Below are positions 52,528 through 61,174 of a DNA stretch of 64,000 nucleotides, piece after piece. The DNA is from Bacillus_BU sp051233475 (GTDB lineage: Bacteria > Bacillota > Bacilli > Bacillales > Cytobacillaceae), in NCBI RefSeq assembly GCF_051233475.1, contig NZ_JBKFGH010000006.1:124001-188000 (forward strand). The letters are read 5' to 3'. A model generated the notes under the pieces. The model worked only from the letters and a program-made list of their open reading frames with translations, had not been told where the DNA came from and did no database searches. Numbering within the stretch: the stretch's first letter is position 1; every line of letters starts with the position of its first letter. The position numbers were made by a program, and so were the translations under genes.

Positions 52528-53649
52528 TTAATGATTCATTTGAATATTTTTATTTTTAGAGACCTTCGCTTTGACCATATCGACAAATAGTAAGAGAAGA
52601 GGATAGAATAGCCCGAAAATCAGCATGATCGGGGTCCAGGCTTTTGAAAGAAGGAAATGAAAATAAACAATATTTGGGTATAAGGCGATTGAAAGGACAA
52701 CAATGATGATTCCTAACGGCAATGTTAATATTTTGTAATTTTTTAACTGTAAAGTTTGAGAAATGGATAATACAGTAGCGTAAAAGCAAATCGTAATTTT
52801 CATAAATAAAGAAATAAAAATCGTCGCACCGGATATAATCTCAATCCGTTCAATAAAATCGCCAATACTAATCTTCTGAGCTAGTACAAAGGTCGGGTAA
52901 TAGAACCTGGAAGTTTCTTGGGCACTCAGAACCAAAATGGAGGTTGTTGTTATCACAAAAACGGCTATGCCCCCCGCTAAGGTAGATAATAGCATAGATT
53001 TTTTCACCTTTTTTTGTAAATTAACATAAGGGCTAATCATCAAGAAGATAACAATGTCCAAAAAAGGGACACCTAATGTTCGAATTGATCCACGGAGTAC
53101 AGGGCTAAGACCATTTTCAAGAAATGGTTGCAAATTTTCAAATTTAAATTCAGGTAACAAAAAAAGAATTAGGAAAAATAAAAAAATTATAATATAAGGA
53201 AACAGCATTTCTGCAGTTTTACAGAATGTTTCGAGCCCTAGTCTGACCCCCATGATAACGACTAATAATAATAAAGTTTCAATTGCTTGAATGGGCGTTT
53301 CAGGTAAAACATGTGTCGTTAATAAATCTCCTGAAATTCTTAATAATCCGGATGTTAAGATGATTAAGTAAATAAAAAAGAAAAAAGCTACAAATTTTCC
53401 AAGCCATTTTCCCAATATTTTTTCGCTATACTGGGCGATCGTCATGTTAGGATATCGACCGGCTAATATACTGTATAACCAAACTAGGATTAATCCAAAA
53501 CCAAGTCCCAGTAAGACCGAGAGCCAAGCATCCTGTTTCGCTTGAATGGCTGTTAATGGAGGAGTAATTAAGATAGATGTGCCAATCACAAACATGATAA
53601 TTAATATTTGAAATTGGCTATTGGAGATTCTCCCATTTTCTTCTGCCAT
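52528..53649 (-). CDS. Spore germination protein, GerB-type permease (first copy)
   Basis: I chose ATG at 53649, just after AGGAGGTG; a GTG nine bases upstream lies in that site. The product has 373 residues and about 10 helices. Family marks are TSILITPPLTAIQAKQDAWLSVLLGLG near the start and KISIGDFIERIEIISGATIFISLF near residue 270. It differs clearly from the copy downstream, so the two are old paralogues, not a recent duplication. Two B subunits could widen the range of germinants sensed. Confidence 0.9.
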   Translation of the reverse strand: MAEENGRISNSQFQILIIMFVIGTSILITPPLTAIQAKQDAWLSVLLGLGFGLILVWLYSILAGRYPNMTIAQYSEKILGKWLGKFVAFFFFIYLIILTSGLLRISGDLLTTHVLPETPIQAIETLLLLVVIMGVRLGLETFCKTAEMLFPYIIIFLFFLILFLLPEFKFENLQPFLENGLSPVLRGSIRTLGVPFLDIVIFLMISPYVNLQKKVKKSMLLSTLAGGIAVFVITTTSILVLSAQETSRFYYPTFVLAQKISIGDFIERIEIISGATIFISLFMKITICFYATVLSISQTLQLKNYKILTLPLGIIIVVLSIALYPNIVYFHFLLSKAWTPIMLIFGLFYPLLLLFVDMVKAKVSKNKNIQMNH

Positions 53650-53661
53650 TAACCACACCTC

Positions 53662-53898
53662 CTAAAACGATAAAAGTAGATCGATCATGTTACCAATTGG
53701 TACAAAGATGATTAGTAGCCAATCCATCGGATTAGGGATTTTAATCCTTAAGGCTACTACAATCCAAAAAGCTGTTCCAAGGAAAAGAAACAAACTGAAG
53801 AAGAATATTTCTTTATAGGCTTTTTCTTTTTTTAGTTTAGGCACTTCAATTAGGGTGATGATCGAACAAACAATGAAAATTCCGAAGATCGCAATCAT
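53662..53898 (-). CDS. Small two-helix membrane protein, germinant receptor D-subunit-like
   Basis: ATG at 53898 lies three bases after the gerC stop, with AAAGGTAGA upstream. The product has 78 residues with two hydrophobic helices (IAIFGIFIVCSIITLIEV and FFFSLFLFLGTAFWIVVALRI) and a third hydrophobic end. Small two-helix proteins of this kind are encoded in many Bacillus ger operons and are called D subunits, with a modulating role in receptor function. Assignment is by size, topology and position between C and B genes. Confidence 0.65.
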   Translation of the reverse strand: MIAIFGIFIVCSIITLIEVPKLKKEKAYKEIFFFSLFLFLGTAFWIVVALRIKIPNPMDWLLIIFVPIGNMIDLLLSF

Positions 53899-53901
53899 TC
53901 A

Positions 53902-55098
53902 CTATTCTACCTTTACATTTTTAAGGAAGGATTGGTTTAAAACACCTGTTCGTCTGATTTTAAAATCAGATTGTATTGTTACTTCTGAATCAACGAAATG
54001 CTGATCCCAATCTTTCTTAAGAACCTTCCATTTTTGTGGATCTGCACGATGAATGACTTCTCCAAAACCATATATATCAGCGCGTAGTTTTTTTGCTTTT
54101 TTTACCGATTGGCTAAGAATGTGTTCATTCACTTTGTTAACAGACAACTCTAATTTCTTAATCGATTCCGGCTTAGTTAAATCAATATTACAAGCCACTT
54201 CTCCTACATTGGCTTCACCAGACATTTTGATATTTATGTGTACTTTTCCATTTACCACTTTTCCGGTTACTTCGGATTTTGCCCGGATAATTTCCAAAAC
54301 TAGTTTATTACCATCGGGACAGGGAATTTTCCCAACTGTATTTTTTACATTGTCGGTAATATAGTTATAGCCCTTGCTTTCTTTTTCATTTAACCAGCCT
54401 ATTAATTTGTCTCCATTAAATACGGCTACATTTTTATAATGAAGACGTGCAAAGGGGGTGATACGTTGAACGTTACCAGAAGTAAGCCCTTTACGCTTAT
54501 TCCCTCTAATCGTGATACCAGTTAAAACAGGGTTCTTTCCCTCACTTGTAAGGTCTGTAATTAATTCATCCATTTGGATTGCAACCGTTGGCGCCCAGGA
54601 TTTTTCAGAGCTTTCAAGTGATGAGCGCAATTTATTAGCAGGTATCGCTTCGAGAGGAGTAAGATTTTGAAGAATATCCTTACCACTCACATCCTTTGAA
54701 ACGATAATATAAAAATCCTTACGGAACTCAGGATCCCTTGTAAGCAACTCTAACGCTTCACTAAAACCTTCCTTCGCTATTTCTTCGCCGAGAACGAGTA
54801 TTTGTAAATGAGAAAAATAAAGCTTACGCGGGCTTATTGTCGTCATTCTTCGAACGGCCTCGAATAGATAAGCCCCTTCCTCAAAATAGGTTGTAACAGG
54901 GGTTCGGTTGCCTCCGCCTTTTTGCGATGCCACTTCACCAGGTTCAACCACTTGAGCCCCCAAAATATATTTGCCATCTTTTTTGTCGATAGACAATCCA
55001 ACCACTAAAGCGAGCTCGTTTAACTCTCTCCGATTCCAGCACCCGGATAGTATCAACAGACATGAAATAAAAATCAACAATATGATTTTTTTTTTCAT
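53902..55098 (-). CDS. Spore germination lipoprotein, GerC type
   Basis: ATG at 55098 with AAAGGGATGAG upstream. The product has 398 residues, with a lipoprotein signal (LLILSGCWNRRELNELALV; Cys near 20). The GCWxxxE/DLxxL opening, VGLSIDKKDG and the central LYFSHLQILVLGEEIAKEG are GerAC-family signatures. It is anchored to the outer face of the inner spore membrane and is required for function of the A/B receptor. Here it sits upstream of the B genes, not after them. Confidence 0.93.
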   Translation of the reverse strand: MKKKIILLIFISCLLILSGCWNRRELNELALVVGLSIDKKDGKYILGAQVVEPGEVASQKGGGNRTPVTTYFEEGAYLFEAVRRMTTISPRKLYFSHLQILVLGEEIAKEGFSEALELLTRDPEFRKDFYIIVSKDVSGKDILQNLTPLEAIPANKLRSSLESSEKSWAPTVAIQMDELITDLTSEGKNPVLTGITIRGNKRKGLTSGNVQRITPFARLHYKNVAVFNGDKLIGWLNEKESKGYNYITDNVKNTVGKIPCPDGNKLVLEIIRAKSEVTGKVVNGKVHINIKMSGEANVGEVACNIDLTKPESIKKLELSVNKVNEHILSQSVKKAKKLRADIYGFGEVIHRADPQKWKVLKKDWDQHFVDSEVTIQSDFKIRRTGVLNQSFLKNVKVE

Positions 55099-55125
55099 CC
55101 ATTCTCATCCCTTTTCAAAAAGACT

Positions 55126-56721
55126 CTAATTTTTTTGGTGTTGCTTGGTTGCAATCGCATCAGTTTGACGTCTCATGTTCTTTTGATTGACTAGTCTTGG
55201 TCGTGAAAGCAATCGCCAGTGAGGCAATCTAAAGAGAGTATCTCGCTGATCCTCTAACACAAAGGGTGCAAAAGGAGCCATGTAGGGTATACCAAAAGAC
55301 CTTAAACTATTTAAATGGAGTAAAAGCGCTAATAACCCTAAGGTAATTCCGTACAAACCAAATGAAGCAGCCAAAAACATCATTAGAAATCTCAGCATCC
55401 TAACGGAAATAGCCATATTATAAGCAGGAAAAACAAAATTGGAGATCGCTGTAATCGAGACAACAATAACCATTGATGCAGAAACAATTCCAGCTTCAAC
55501 AGCTGCTTGTCCAAGTACTAATGCTCCAACAATTGATACGGCTTGACCTACTGCCCGAGGCATTCGAATACCTGCTTCTCGGAGAATCTCAAAGGTTACT
55601 TCCATAATAATAGCTTCTACAAACGCAGGAAAAGGAACACCTTCACGTTGTGCAGCTAAGCTAATTAATAAAGGTGTAGGCAGCATTTCTTGATGATAGG
55701 TGGTAACCGCCACGTAGAAGGAAGGTCCAACCAATGCAATCAAAAAACATATAATTCTTAGCATTCTTAGCAAAGTGGCGATATCGGCGCGTTGATAATA
55801 ATCCTCTGAAACTTGAAAGTTTTGGATAAACAGTGCAGGTACGACTAAAACAAAGGGGGTACCATCAACAATAATCGCGACACGGCCTTCCAAAAGATTG
55901 CCAGCCACAACGTCTGGGCGTTCTGTATTATAGATGGTTGGAAACGGAGTGTAAGTCTCATCTTGAATTAATTCTTCGATGTATCCGCCTTCCAAAATAC
56001 CATCAATATCAATCTGATCTAAACGCTGGTGAACTTCTTCGACCACTTTATCATTAACAATCCCCTTGATATACATAATCGCAACATTTGTTTTCGTAAC
56101 TCGGCCAATCTTTTTTTCTTCACAGTGTAAATTGGAATCCTTAATTTTTCTGCGAATTAACGCAGTATTGGTCCGAATGTTTTCAGAAAATCCTTCCCTT
56201 GGGCCACGAACAACCGTCTGAGCCGATGGTTCAGTAACGCCACGATCCTCCCAACCAGCTGTTGAGGCCGAAATCGCCCCTGTAAAACCGTCAACTAAAA
56301 TAATCGTATTCCCTGATAACACCATTGTATAAAGTTCATCATAATGGGTAATTTCAGAGATATTACCAACTGCTAATCGAACATTTTTCGCCCATTCTAA
56401 TAAAGAAGGCTGGGAGAATAAATGAGTAGGTGGTACTACCTCATGGGTTTCGTTCATTAATGATTCCAGGATAAAATTATGAATGGTGGTTGCATCTGCT
56501 AGTCCATCTGCATAAATAACGGCTGCTTTAATCTTCTTGGCTTCACCAATTTTGAATTCCCTTAAGATGACATCTGAACTTTTTTCAAAGGCTTTTTTGA
56601 TCATTTCAAGATCTTCATCATACTTACCCGTTAGGAGATCAGGAGAATGATCTGGTTGTGAAGATTCCGTTGCGCTTTTTAGTTTCTCAATTTTTCTATT
56701 CCTTCGAAATGTCCTCATCAT
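55126..56721 (-). CDS. Spore germination protein, GerA type
   Basis: ATG at 56721 followed at once by a second ATG; the true start may be either. The product has 531 residues: a soluble N-terminal half (about 1-300) with SDVILREFKIGEAKKIKAAVIYADGLAD and VRGPREGFSENIRTNTALIRRKIKD, then five or six helices from about 300 to 480 with PTPLLISLAAQREGVPFPAFVEAIIMEVTFEILREAGIRMPRAVGQAVSIVGALVLGQAAVEAG. These are strongly conserved GerA signatures. It is the first gene of the ger operon A-C-D-B-B. Confidence 0.95.
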   Translation of the reverse strand: MMRTFRRNRKIEKLKSATESSQPDHSPDLLTGKYDEDLEMIKKAFEKSSDVILREFKIGEAKKIKAAVIYADGLADATTIHNFILESLMNETHEVVPPTHLFSQPSLLEWAKNVRLAVGNISEITHYDELYTMVLSGNTIILVDGFTGAISASTAGWEDRGVTEPSAQTVVRGPREGFSENIRTNTALIRRKIKDSNLHCEEKKIGRVTKTNVAIMYIKGIVNDKVVEEVHQRLDQIDIDGILEGGYIEELIQDETYTPFPTIYNTERPDVVAGNLLEGRVAIIVDGTPFVLVVPALFIQNFQVSEDYYQRADIATLLRMLRIICFLIALVGPSFYVAVTTYHQEMLPTPLLISLAAQREGVPFPAFVEAIIMEVTFEILREAGIRMPRAVGQAVSIVGALVLGQAAVEAGIVSASMVIVVSITAISNFVFPAYNMAISVRMLRFLMMFLAASFGLYGITLGLLALLLHLNSLRSFGIPYMAPFAPFVLEDQRDTLFRLPHWRLLSRPRLVNQKNMRRQTDAIATKQHQKN

Positions 56722-56854
56722 CGAAAGTCCCTTCGCTAGAATCTTATTTATAGAATTTCCCCATAAATTACTATTTCATGCTAAATAATTGTTTGTTTTG
56801 AAAAGAATTCCAATACTTTTTTAAAACATTAAAGGATTTGATAAGAGAAAATCC

Positions 56855-56882
56855 TTGCAAGATCATTGAATTGTGTTATTGT
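56855..56882 (+). promoter_or_regulatory. Candidate SigA promoter of the second thiamine operon
   Basis: TTGCAA (56855-56860), 16-base spacer, TATTGT (56877-56882), about 30 bases ahead of the riboswitch. Confidence 0.45.
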
Positions 56883-56912
56883 AATAAATGATTAAATAAT
56901 TAAATAATTCCA

Positions 56913-57004
56913 CACTGGGGGTGCCGGGAAATGGCCGGCTGAGATAAAGATCCAAAGTCTTTGACCCTTAAACTTGATCTGGGTAATACCAGCGTAGGGA
57001 AGTG
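56913..57004 (+). ncRNA. TPP riboswitch (THI element), copy 2
   Basis: Conserved blocks are in order: GGGGGTGCC, the P3 hairpin GCCGGGAAATGGCCGGC, CTGAGA, GACCCTTAAACTTGATCTGGGTAATACCAGCG and AGGGAAG. The expression platform differs from copy 1: a hairpin downstream encloses the thiW ribosome binding site. Confidence 0.96.
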
Positions 57005-57087
57005 TATCCATTTTTGAATACATAAGTAGATTCCTATTGCTGGAGTCTGCTTTTTATTTTGACTCCAATAATAGGTATCATTTTCTG

Positions 57088-57113
57088 CCTCCCAGTGTGT
57101 AAACTTTGGGAGG
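57088..57113 (+). promoter_or_regulatory. Hairpin enclosing the thiW ribosome binding site
   Basis: CCTCCC (57088-57093) pairs with GGGAGG (57108-57113), which is also the Shine-Dalgarno of thiW, seven bases before its ATG. TATTTTT follows, so the same hairpin could act as a weak terminator. A larger hairpin (about 57030-57076, GGAGTC/GACTCC core) lies between it and the aptamer and may be the alternative fold. Confidence 0.6.
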
Positions 57114-57120
57114 TATTTTT

Positions 57121-57639
57121 ATGCAGAAAACACAGAAATTGACATTGACAGCAATGTTCATTGCGATTGGGACTTTAACTAGCCATGCATTTTTTATTCC
57201 GATCGGAGTGACGAAAGTTTTTCCAATGCAGCATTTCATTAATGTTTTGTCAGGAGTATTATTAGGTCCTTATTATGCAGTGGCTCAAGCTTTTTGCGTT
57301 TCAATTTTAAGAAATATGATGGGAACAGGATCTGTCTTTGCTTTTCCAGGCAGTATATTTGGTGCCTTTTTGGCGGCGTTCTTGTTTAAAAAGACAAGAA
57401 AGTTGCTTATGGCTTACGTTGGGGAGGTCATCGGTACAGGAATCATCGGAGCGCTTGTTTCTTATCCAATTGCCACTCTATTTCTTGGGAAAGAGGCTAC
57501 GCTATTTGGATTTATTCCAGCGTTTATCTTTAGTTCGTTTGCGGGGGCCACTATCGGTTATATCCTCTTAAAAGTATTTGTAAGAAACCCAGCCACGGCA
57601 AGAAAAATTAATGAATCTACTACCCATCCTAGAGTTTAA
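57121..57639 (+). CDS. thiW: ThiW, ECF-transporter S component for thiamine precursor
   Basis: ATG at 57121 after GGGAGG; an in-frame TTG upstream lies within the regulatory hairpin. The product has 172 residues and five or six helices. LTLTAMFIAIGTLTSHAFFIPIGVTKVFPMQHFINVLSGVLLGPYYAVAQAF and GTGSVFAFPGSIFGAFLAAF match the ThiW S-component family, which docks on a shared EcfAAT module. It likely imports the thiazole or another thiamine precursor, complementing the pyrimidine transporter in the same operon. No EcfA or EcfT gene is in the window. Confidence 0.88.
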   Translation: MQKTQKLTLTAMFIAIGTLTSHAFFIPIGVTKVFPMQHFINVLSGVLLGPYYAVAQAFCVSILRNMMGTGSVFAFPGSIFGAFLAAFLFKKTRKLLMAYVGEVIGTGIIGALVSYPIATLFLGKEATLFGFIPAFIFSSFAGATIGYILLKVFVRNPATARKINESTTHPRV

Positions 57640-57688
57640 GGGCTAGGAAAATGTGGTGGGTCTTAAATGCAGATAAGAGGTGGAAAAA

Positions 57689-58996
57689 ATGACGGATGTT
57701 CTTCAAAAAGTATTAAATCAAGTTGAGGAGCGACAAAAGGAACTGTTTACGCTTTTGGCGAAACTGATATCCTTTAAAACTCCCGCTCCTCCAGCAAGAA
57801 ACACAAAAGAGGCGCAAGCTTTTGTTGCGGATTTCCTTACGAGATTAGGTTTTTCTATTGATATGTGGGATGTTTATCCGAACGATCCAAATGTAGTCGG
57901 GACACTTAAGGGGACGAGTCCCGACGAGTTTCACAGTCTTATTATCAATGGCCATATCGATGTCGCAGAGGTAAGTGAGGACGAACAATGGAAAGCGGAT
58001 CCGTTCACGGCGGTAATAGATAAGGAGGTCATTATTGGCCGCGGTACAGCTGATATGAAAGGCGGTCTTGCCGGGGCTTTGTTTGCGATTCAATTATTAC
58101 GTGAAGCAGGCGTTGAATTACCTGGGAATCTGCTTTTCCAATCGGTTATTGGTGAGGAAGTGGGTGAGGCAGGTACACTTCAATGCTGTAAGCGAGGCTA
58201 TACCGCAGATTTTGCTGTAGTGGTCGATACAAGTGATTTACATATTCAAGGACAAGGCGGTGTCATTACAGGCTGGATCACCGTAAAAAGTAACCAAACC
58301 TATCACGATGCGACGAGAAAAGATATGATCCACGCCGGTGGCGGACTATTTGCTGCAAGTGCAATTGAGAAAATGATGAAAATCATCAGCGGACTTCAGG
58401 ACTTGGAACGGCATTGGGCGATAACAAAAAGTTATCCCGGTTTTTCACCGGGAACGAATACGATTAATCCAGCCGTGATTGAGGGAGGACGGCATGCGGC
58501 ATTTATTGCCGATGAGTGCCGTTTATGGATTACTGTGCATTACTATCCAAACGAAAATCACGAGCAGGTTGCAAAAGAAATTGAGGAGCATATTTTACAG
58601 GTTGCAAAGGGCGATCCGTGGTTAAGGGAAAATCCTCCACTTTTTGAATGGGGCGGAACCTCGATGATTGAAGATCGTGGGGAAATATTCCCCTCCCTGG
58701 AGGTCGACCCAGGTCATCCTGGAGTGAAACGGTTGGCACAATCTCATCAACGGATAACAAACAAACAGGCTGCAATCGATGTATCACCAACGGTTACCGA
58801 TGGGGGCTGGTTTGGAGCAGTGGGTATCCCAGCTGCGATCTATGGACCCGGAGACTTACAAAATGCCCACTCGATAAATGAACAAGTATCGATCGCTCAG
58901 TTACTAGATTATACAAAGGTCATGGTTTCGTTTATTTATCAGTGGTGTCATACAAAATCAGCCAAGAATGAAGGAGTGACAGCAGGTGAAGTTTAG
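57689..58996 (+). CDS. ylmB: YlmB-like formylaminopyrimidine deformylase (M20/ArgE family)
   Basis: ATG at 57689 with AAGAGGTGG upstream. The product has 435 residues of the M20 metallohydrolase family: INGHIDVAEVSEDEQW (His, Asp ligands), GRGTADMKGGLAGALFA (Asp ligand), VIGEEVGEAGT (Glu pair). The family also includes ArgE/DapE deacylases, but the position between thiW and tenA under a TPP riboswitch matches YlmB. YlmB removes the formyl group from N-formyl-4-amino-5-aminomethyl-2-methylpyrimidine, and TenA then converts the product to hydroxymethylpyrimidine. The stop overlaps the tenA start. Confidence 0.85.
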   Translation: MTDVLQKVLNQVEERQKELFTLLAKLISFKTPAPPARNTKEAQAFVADFLTRLGFSIDMWDVYPNDPNVVGTLKGTSPDEFHSLIINGHIDVAEVSEDEQWKADPFTAVIDKEVIIGRGTADMKGGLAGALFAIQLLREAGVELPGNLLFQSVIGEEVGEAGTLQCCKRGYTADFAVVVDTSDLHIQGQGGVITGWITVKSNQTYHDATRKDMIHAGGGLFAASAIEKMMKIISGLQDLERHWAITKSYPGFSPGTNTINPAVIEGGRHAAFIADECRLWITVHYYPNENHEQVAKEIEEHILQVAKGDPWLRENPPLFEWGGTSMIEDRGEIFPSLEVDPGHPGVKRLAQSHQRITNKQAAIDVSPTVTDGGWFGAVGIPAAIYGPGDLQNAHSINEQVSIAQLLDYTKVMVSFIYQWCHTKSAKNEGVTAGEV

Positions 58997-59660
58997 TAGC
59001 CGGTTATATGAAAAATTAGAGCCGATTTGGCGAAAAAACCATGCTCATCCATTTGTAAAAGGCATGGGAGATGGCACGCTAGAACCAAAGAAGTTTCGTT
59101 TTTATATGATTCAGGACTATTTATATTTAATTGATTATGCAAAATTATTTGCTTTAGGCGCAGTCAAAGCGACGGATGTTAGGGCGATGGGGAAATTTGC
59201 TAGATTATTAGAGTCAACATTAAATGAAGAAATGTCGCTTCATCGTCAGTATGCCGAAAAGTTCGAAATCAGTGAAGACGAACTTGAGCATGCAAAGCCT
59301 TCTCCGATTACATTGGCTTACACACATTATATGCTTCATATTGCCAATAACGGAACATTGGCAGAGCTTGTTTCGGCATTATTACCTTGCATGTGGAGTT
59401 ATTGGGAAATCGGCAAAGAGCTAAGTGAGATACCTGGTGCATTAGAGCACGATTTATACGGTGAATGGATTGCCATGTACAGCTCAGAGGAGTTTGGGAC
59501 ACTTGCGACTTGGTGCATTGAATTAATGGATGAACTTACATTAGGAAAGCCGGAGGCAGAGTTAGCAAAGCTTGAGGAGGTTTTTCTTAATACAACCCGG
59601 TTTGAATACATGTTCTGGGACATGGCATTGAATGAAGAGATGTGGCCGACAGATGAGTAA
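58986..59660 (+). CDS. tenA: TenA, aminopyrimidine aminohydrolase (thiaminase II)
   Basis: GTG at 58986 with GAAGGAGTGA upstream, overlapping ylmB by 11 bases. The product has 224 residues, all-helical. The family marks are HPFVKGMGDGTLEPKKFRFYMIQDYLYLIDYAKLFALG, the catalytic Cys in SALLPCMWSYWEIG near residue 135, and the Glu in FEYMFWDMALNEEMW. It hydrolyses aminomethylpyrimidine to hydroxymethylpyrimidine. Its end overlaps thiZ by 8 bases. Confidence 0.95.
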   Translation: MKFSSRLYEKLEPIWRKNHAHPFVKGMGDGTLEPKKFRFYMIQDYLYLIDYAKLFALGAVKATDVRAMGKFARLLESTLNEEMSLHRQYAEKFEISEDELEHAKPSPITLAYTHYMLHIANNGTLAELVSALLPCMWSYWEIGKELSEIPGALEHDLYGEWIAMYSSEEFGTLATWCIELMDELTLGKPEAELAKLEEVFLNTTRFEYMFWDMALNEEMWPTDE

Positions 59661-60429
59661 ACCGGTTGTTCAGTTTTCAAATGTAACGTTCTCCTATAAA
59701 TCCGGAACAAAGTCAGCGGCTATACCGATCTTGGAAAACTTCAATTTTACCATTTTTGATAATGAATTTGTTAGTATTATTGGCCCGAGCGGTTGTGGGA
59801 AAAGTACGTTATTCAGGATTATAACAGGACTCGAACAGCCTGAAGCAGGGGAAGTTCTTATCAATGGTACCGTTCAACCATCCCGACTTGGTCAAGTTGG
59901 CTATATGCCGCAGCAGGACTTGCTTATGCCTTGGCGGACGATTATCGAGAATGCTTCCTTACCGCTTGAACTAAAAGGGATGAAATCTGAAGTGGCCCAA
60001 AAGAAGGTGCTGCCACTCCTTAATGAATTTGGTTTAGCGGGAGTCGGGCGTAAATACCCTTCGGATTTGTCAGGCGGTATGAAGCAAAGAGTGTCGTTTT
60101 TGCGGACGATTTTATCGGGTTCAAATGTCTTGCTATTGGACGAACCGTTTAGTGCACTGGATGCGATTACTCGGTTATCGATGCAGGAATGGCTGCTTGA
60201 GCAATGGGAGAAGCGGAAAAAGACGGTGATATTCATAACCCACGATGTCAATGAGGCTTTATTTTTATCGGATCGTATCTTTATTTTCACAGATACCCCT
60301 GTTGCAAAGCTGAAGGAAGTGGAAGTACCGTTAAAACGCCCTAGGTCAATCAGGGATATCAACGATTCAGATGTTATTACTCTCAAAGAATATTTAATCG
60401 ATCAGCTTCGAATGAAGGTGAGTGTATGA
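59653..60429 (+). CDS. thiZ: ABC transporter ATP-binding protein for thiamine precursor, ThiZ type (second copy)
   Basis: I chose ATG at 59653, overlapping tenA by 8 bases; an earlier in-frame ATG at 59632 is less likely. The product has 258 residues. Walker A is GPSGCGKST, Q-loop MPQQDLLMPWRTIIEN, signature LSGGMKQR, Walker B VLLLDEPFSALD and switch His VIFITHDVNEA. It is a paralogue of the gene at 13515. With ThiX and ThiY it imports formylaminopyrimidine, the substrate of the two enzymes encoded just upstream. Confidence 0.92.
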   Translation: MSKPVVQFSNVTFSYKSGTKSAAIPILENFNFTIFDNEFVSIIGPSGCGKSTLFRIITGLEQPEAGEVLINGTVQPSRLGQVGYMPQQDLLMPWRTIIENASLPLELKGMKSEVAQKKVLPLLNEFGLAGVGRKYPSDLSGGMKQRVSFLRTILSGSNVLLLDEPFSALDAITRLSMQEWLLEQWEKRKKTVIFITHDVNEALFLSDRIFIFTDTPVAKLKEVEVPLKRPRSIRDINDSDVITLKEYLIDQLRMKVSV

Positions 60430-61172
60430 GGGGCTGGAAGGACTATTTACCACCAATCCTGCTGGTTCTAATTTTATTATTCATTTGGGAAGTTGGAGCG
60501 CGCTTTGTCAGTATGCCTTTTATCCTTCCAGCGCCAACGGGGATTGCTTTGAGGCTTTGGGAGTTAAAAGGAAGTTTATTTCTTGAGCATCTTCCTGCTA
60601 CAATGCTAATCGTCATCATTGGTTTAGCGATTTCGATTATTTTGGGTGTAGGCTTAGCTGTATGGATGCATTCAAGCAAGGGAATAGAGCGTGCTCTCTA
60701 TCCGCTCATCATTGCATCGCAAACCATTCCCACCATCGCACTGGCCCCAATCTTTGTGCTCTGGTTTGGCTACTCGATATGGAGCAAAGTGGTTGTAACG
60801 ATTCTGATCACTTTTTTCCCAATTGCCGTTAATACTTTTGATGGACTGCGGTCAAGCAGCAAAGAGTTAAGAGAATTAATGCTGACGATGGGGGCGAGGA
60901 AAAAGGATTTATTTTTAAAACTAGATGTTCCATCCGCATTGCCTTTCTTTTATTCGGGGTTGAAGGTAGCGTTTCCGCTAAGCGTAATCGGTGCAGCTAT
61001 TGGTGAATGGCTTGGGGCACAGGCGGGCTTGGGATATTTTAGCAGAAGAATGATGACACAATTTGATGGAGCTGGTGTATTTGCACCGATTGTCATTTTG
61101 TCGCTACTCGGTATAGTTCTATTTTTACTGGTAGTAATGTTTGAAAAAAGATCATTTAAATGGAGGAAGTAA
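60426..61172 (+). CDS. thiX: ABC transporter permease for thiamine precursor, ThiX type (second copy)
   Basis: The start overlaps thiZ as ATGA. The product has 248 residues, six helices, EAA loop around LRELMLTMGARKKDLFLKLDVPSALPFFYSG. It is a paralogue of the gene at 12752. The neighbouring gene order thiZ-thiX-thiY is the reverse of the first operon (thiY-thiX-thiZ), so the two are not a recent block duplication. Confidence 0.9.
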   Translation: MRGWKDYLPPILLVLILLFIWEVGARFVSMPFILPAPTGIALRLWELKGSLFLEHLPATMLIVIIGLAISIILGVGLAVWMHSSKGIERALYPLIIASQTIPTIALAPIFVLWFGYSIWSKVVVTILITFFPIAVNTFDGLRSSSKELRELMLTMGARKKDLFLKLDVPSALPFFYSGLKVAFPLSVIGAAIGEWLGAQAGLGYFSRRMMTQFDGAGVFAPIVILSLLGIVLFLLVVMFEKRSFKWRK

Positions 61173-61174
61173 TA

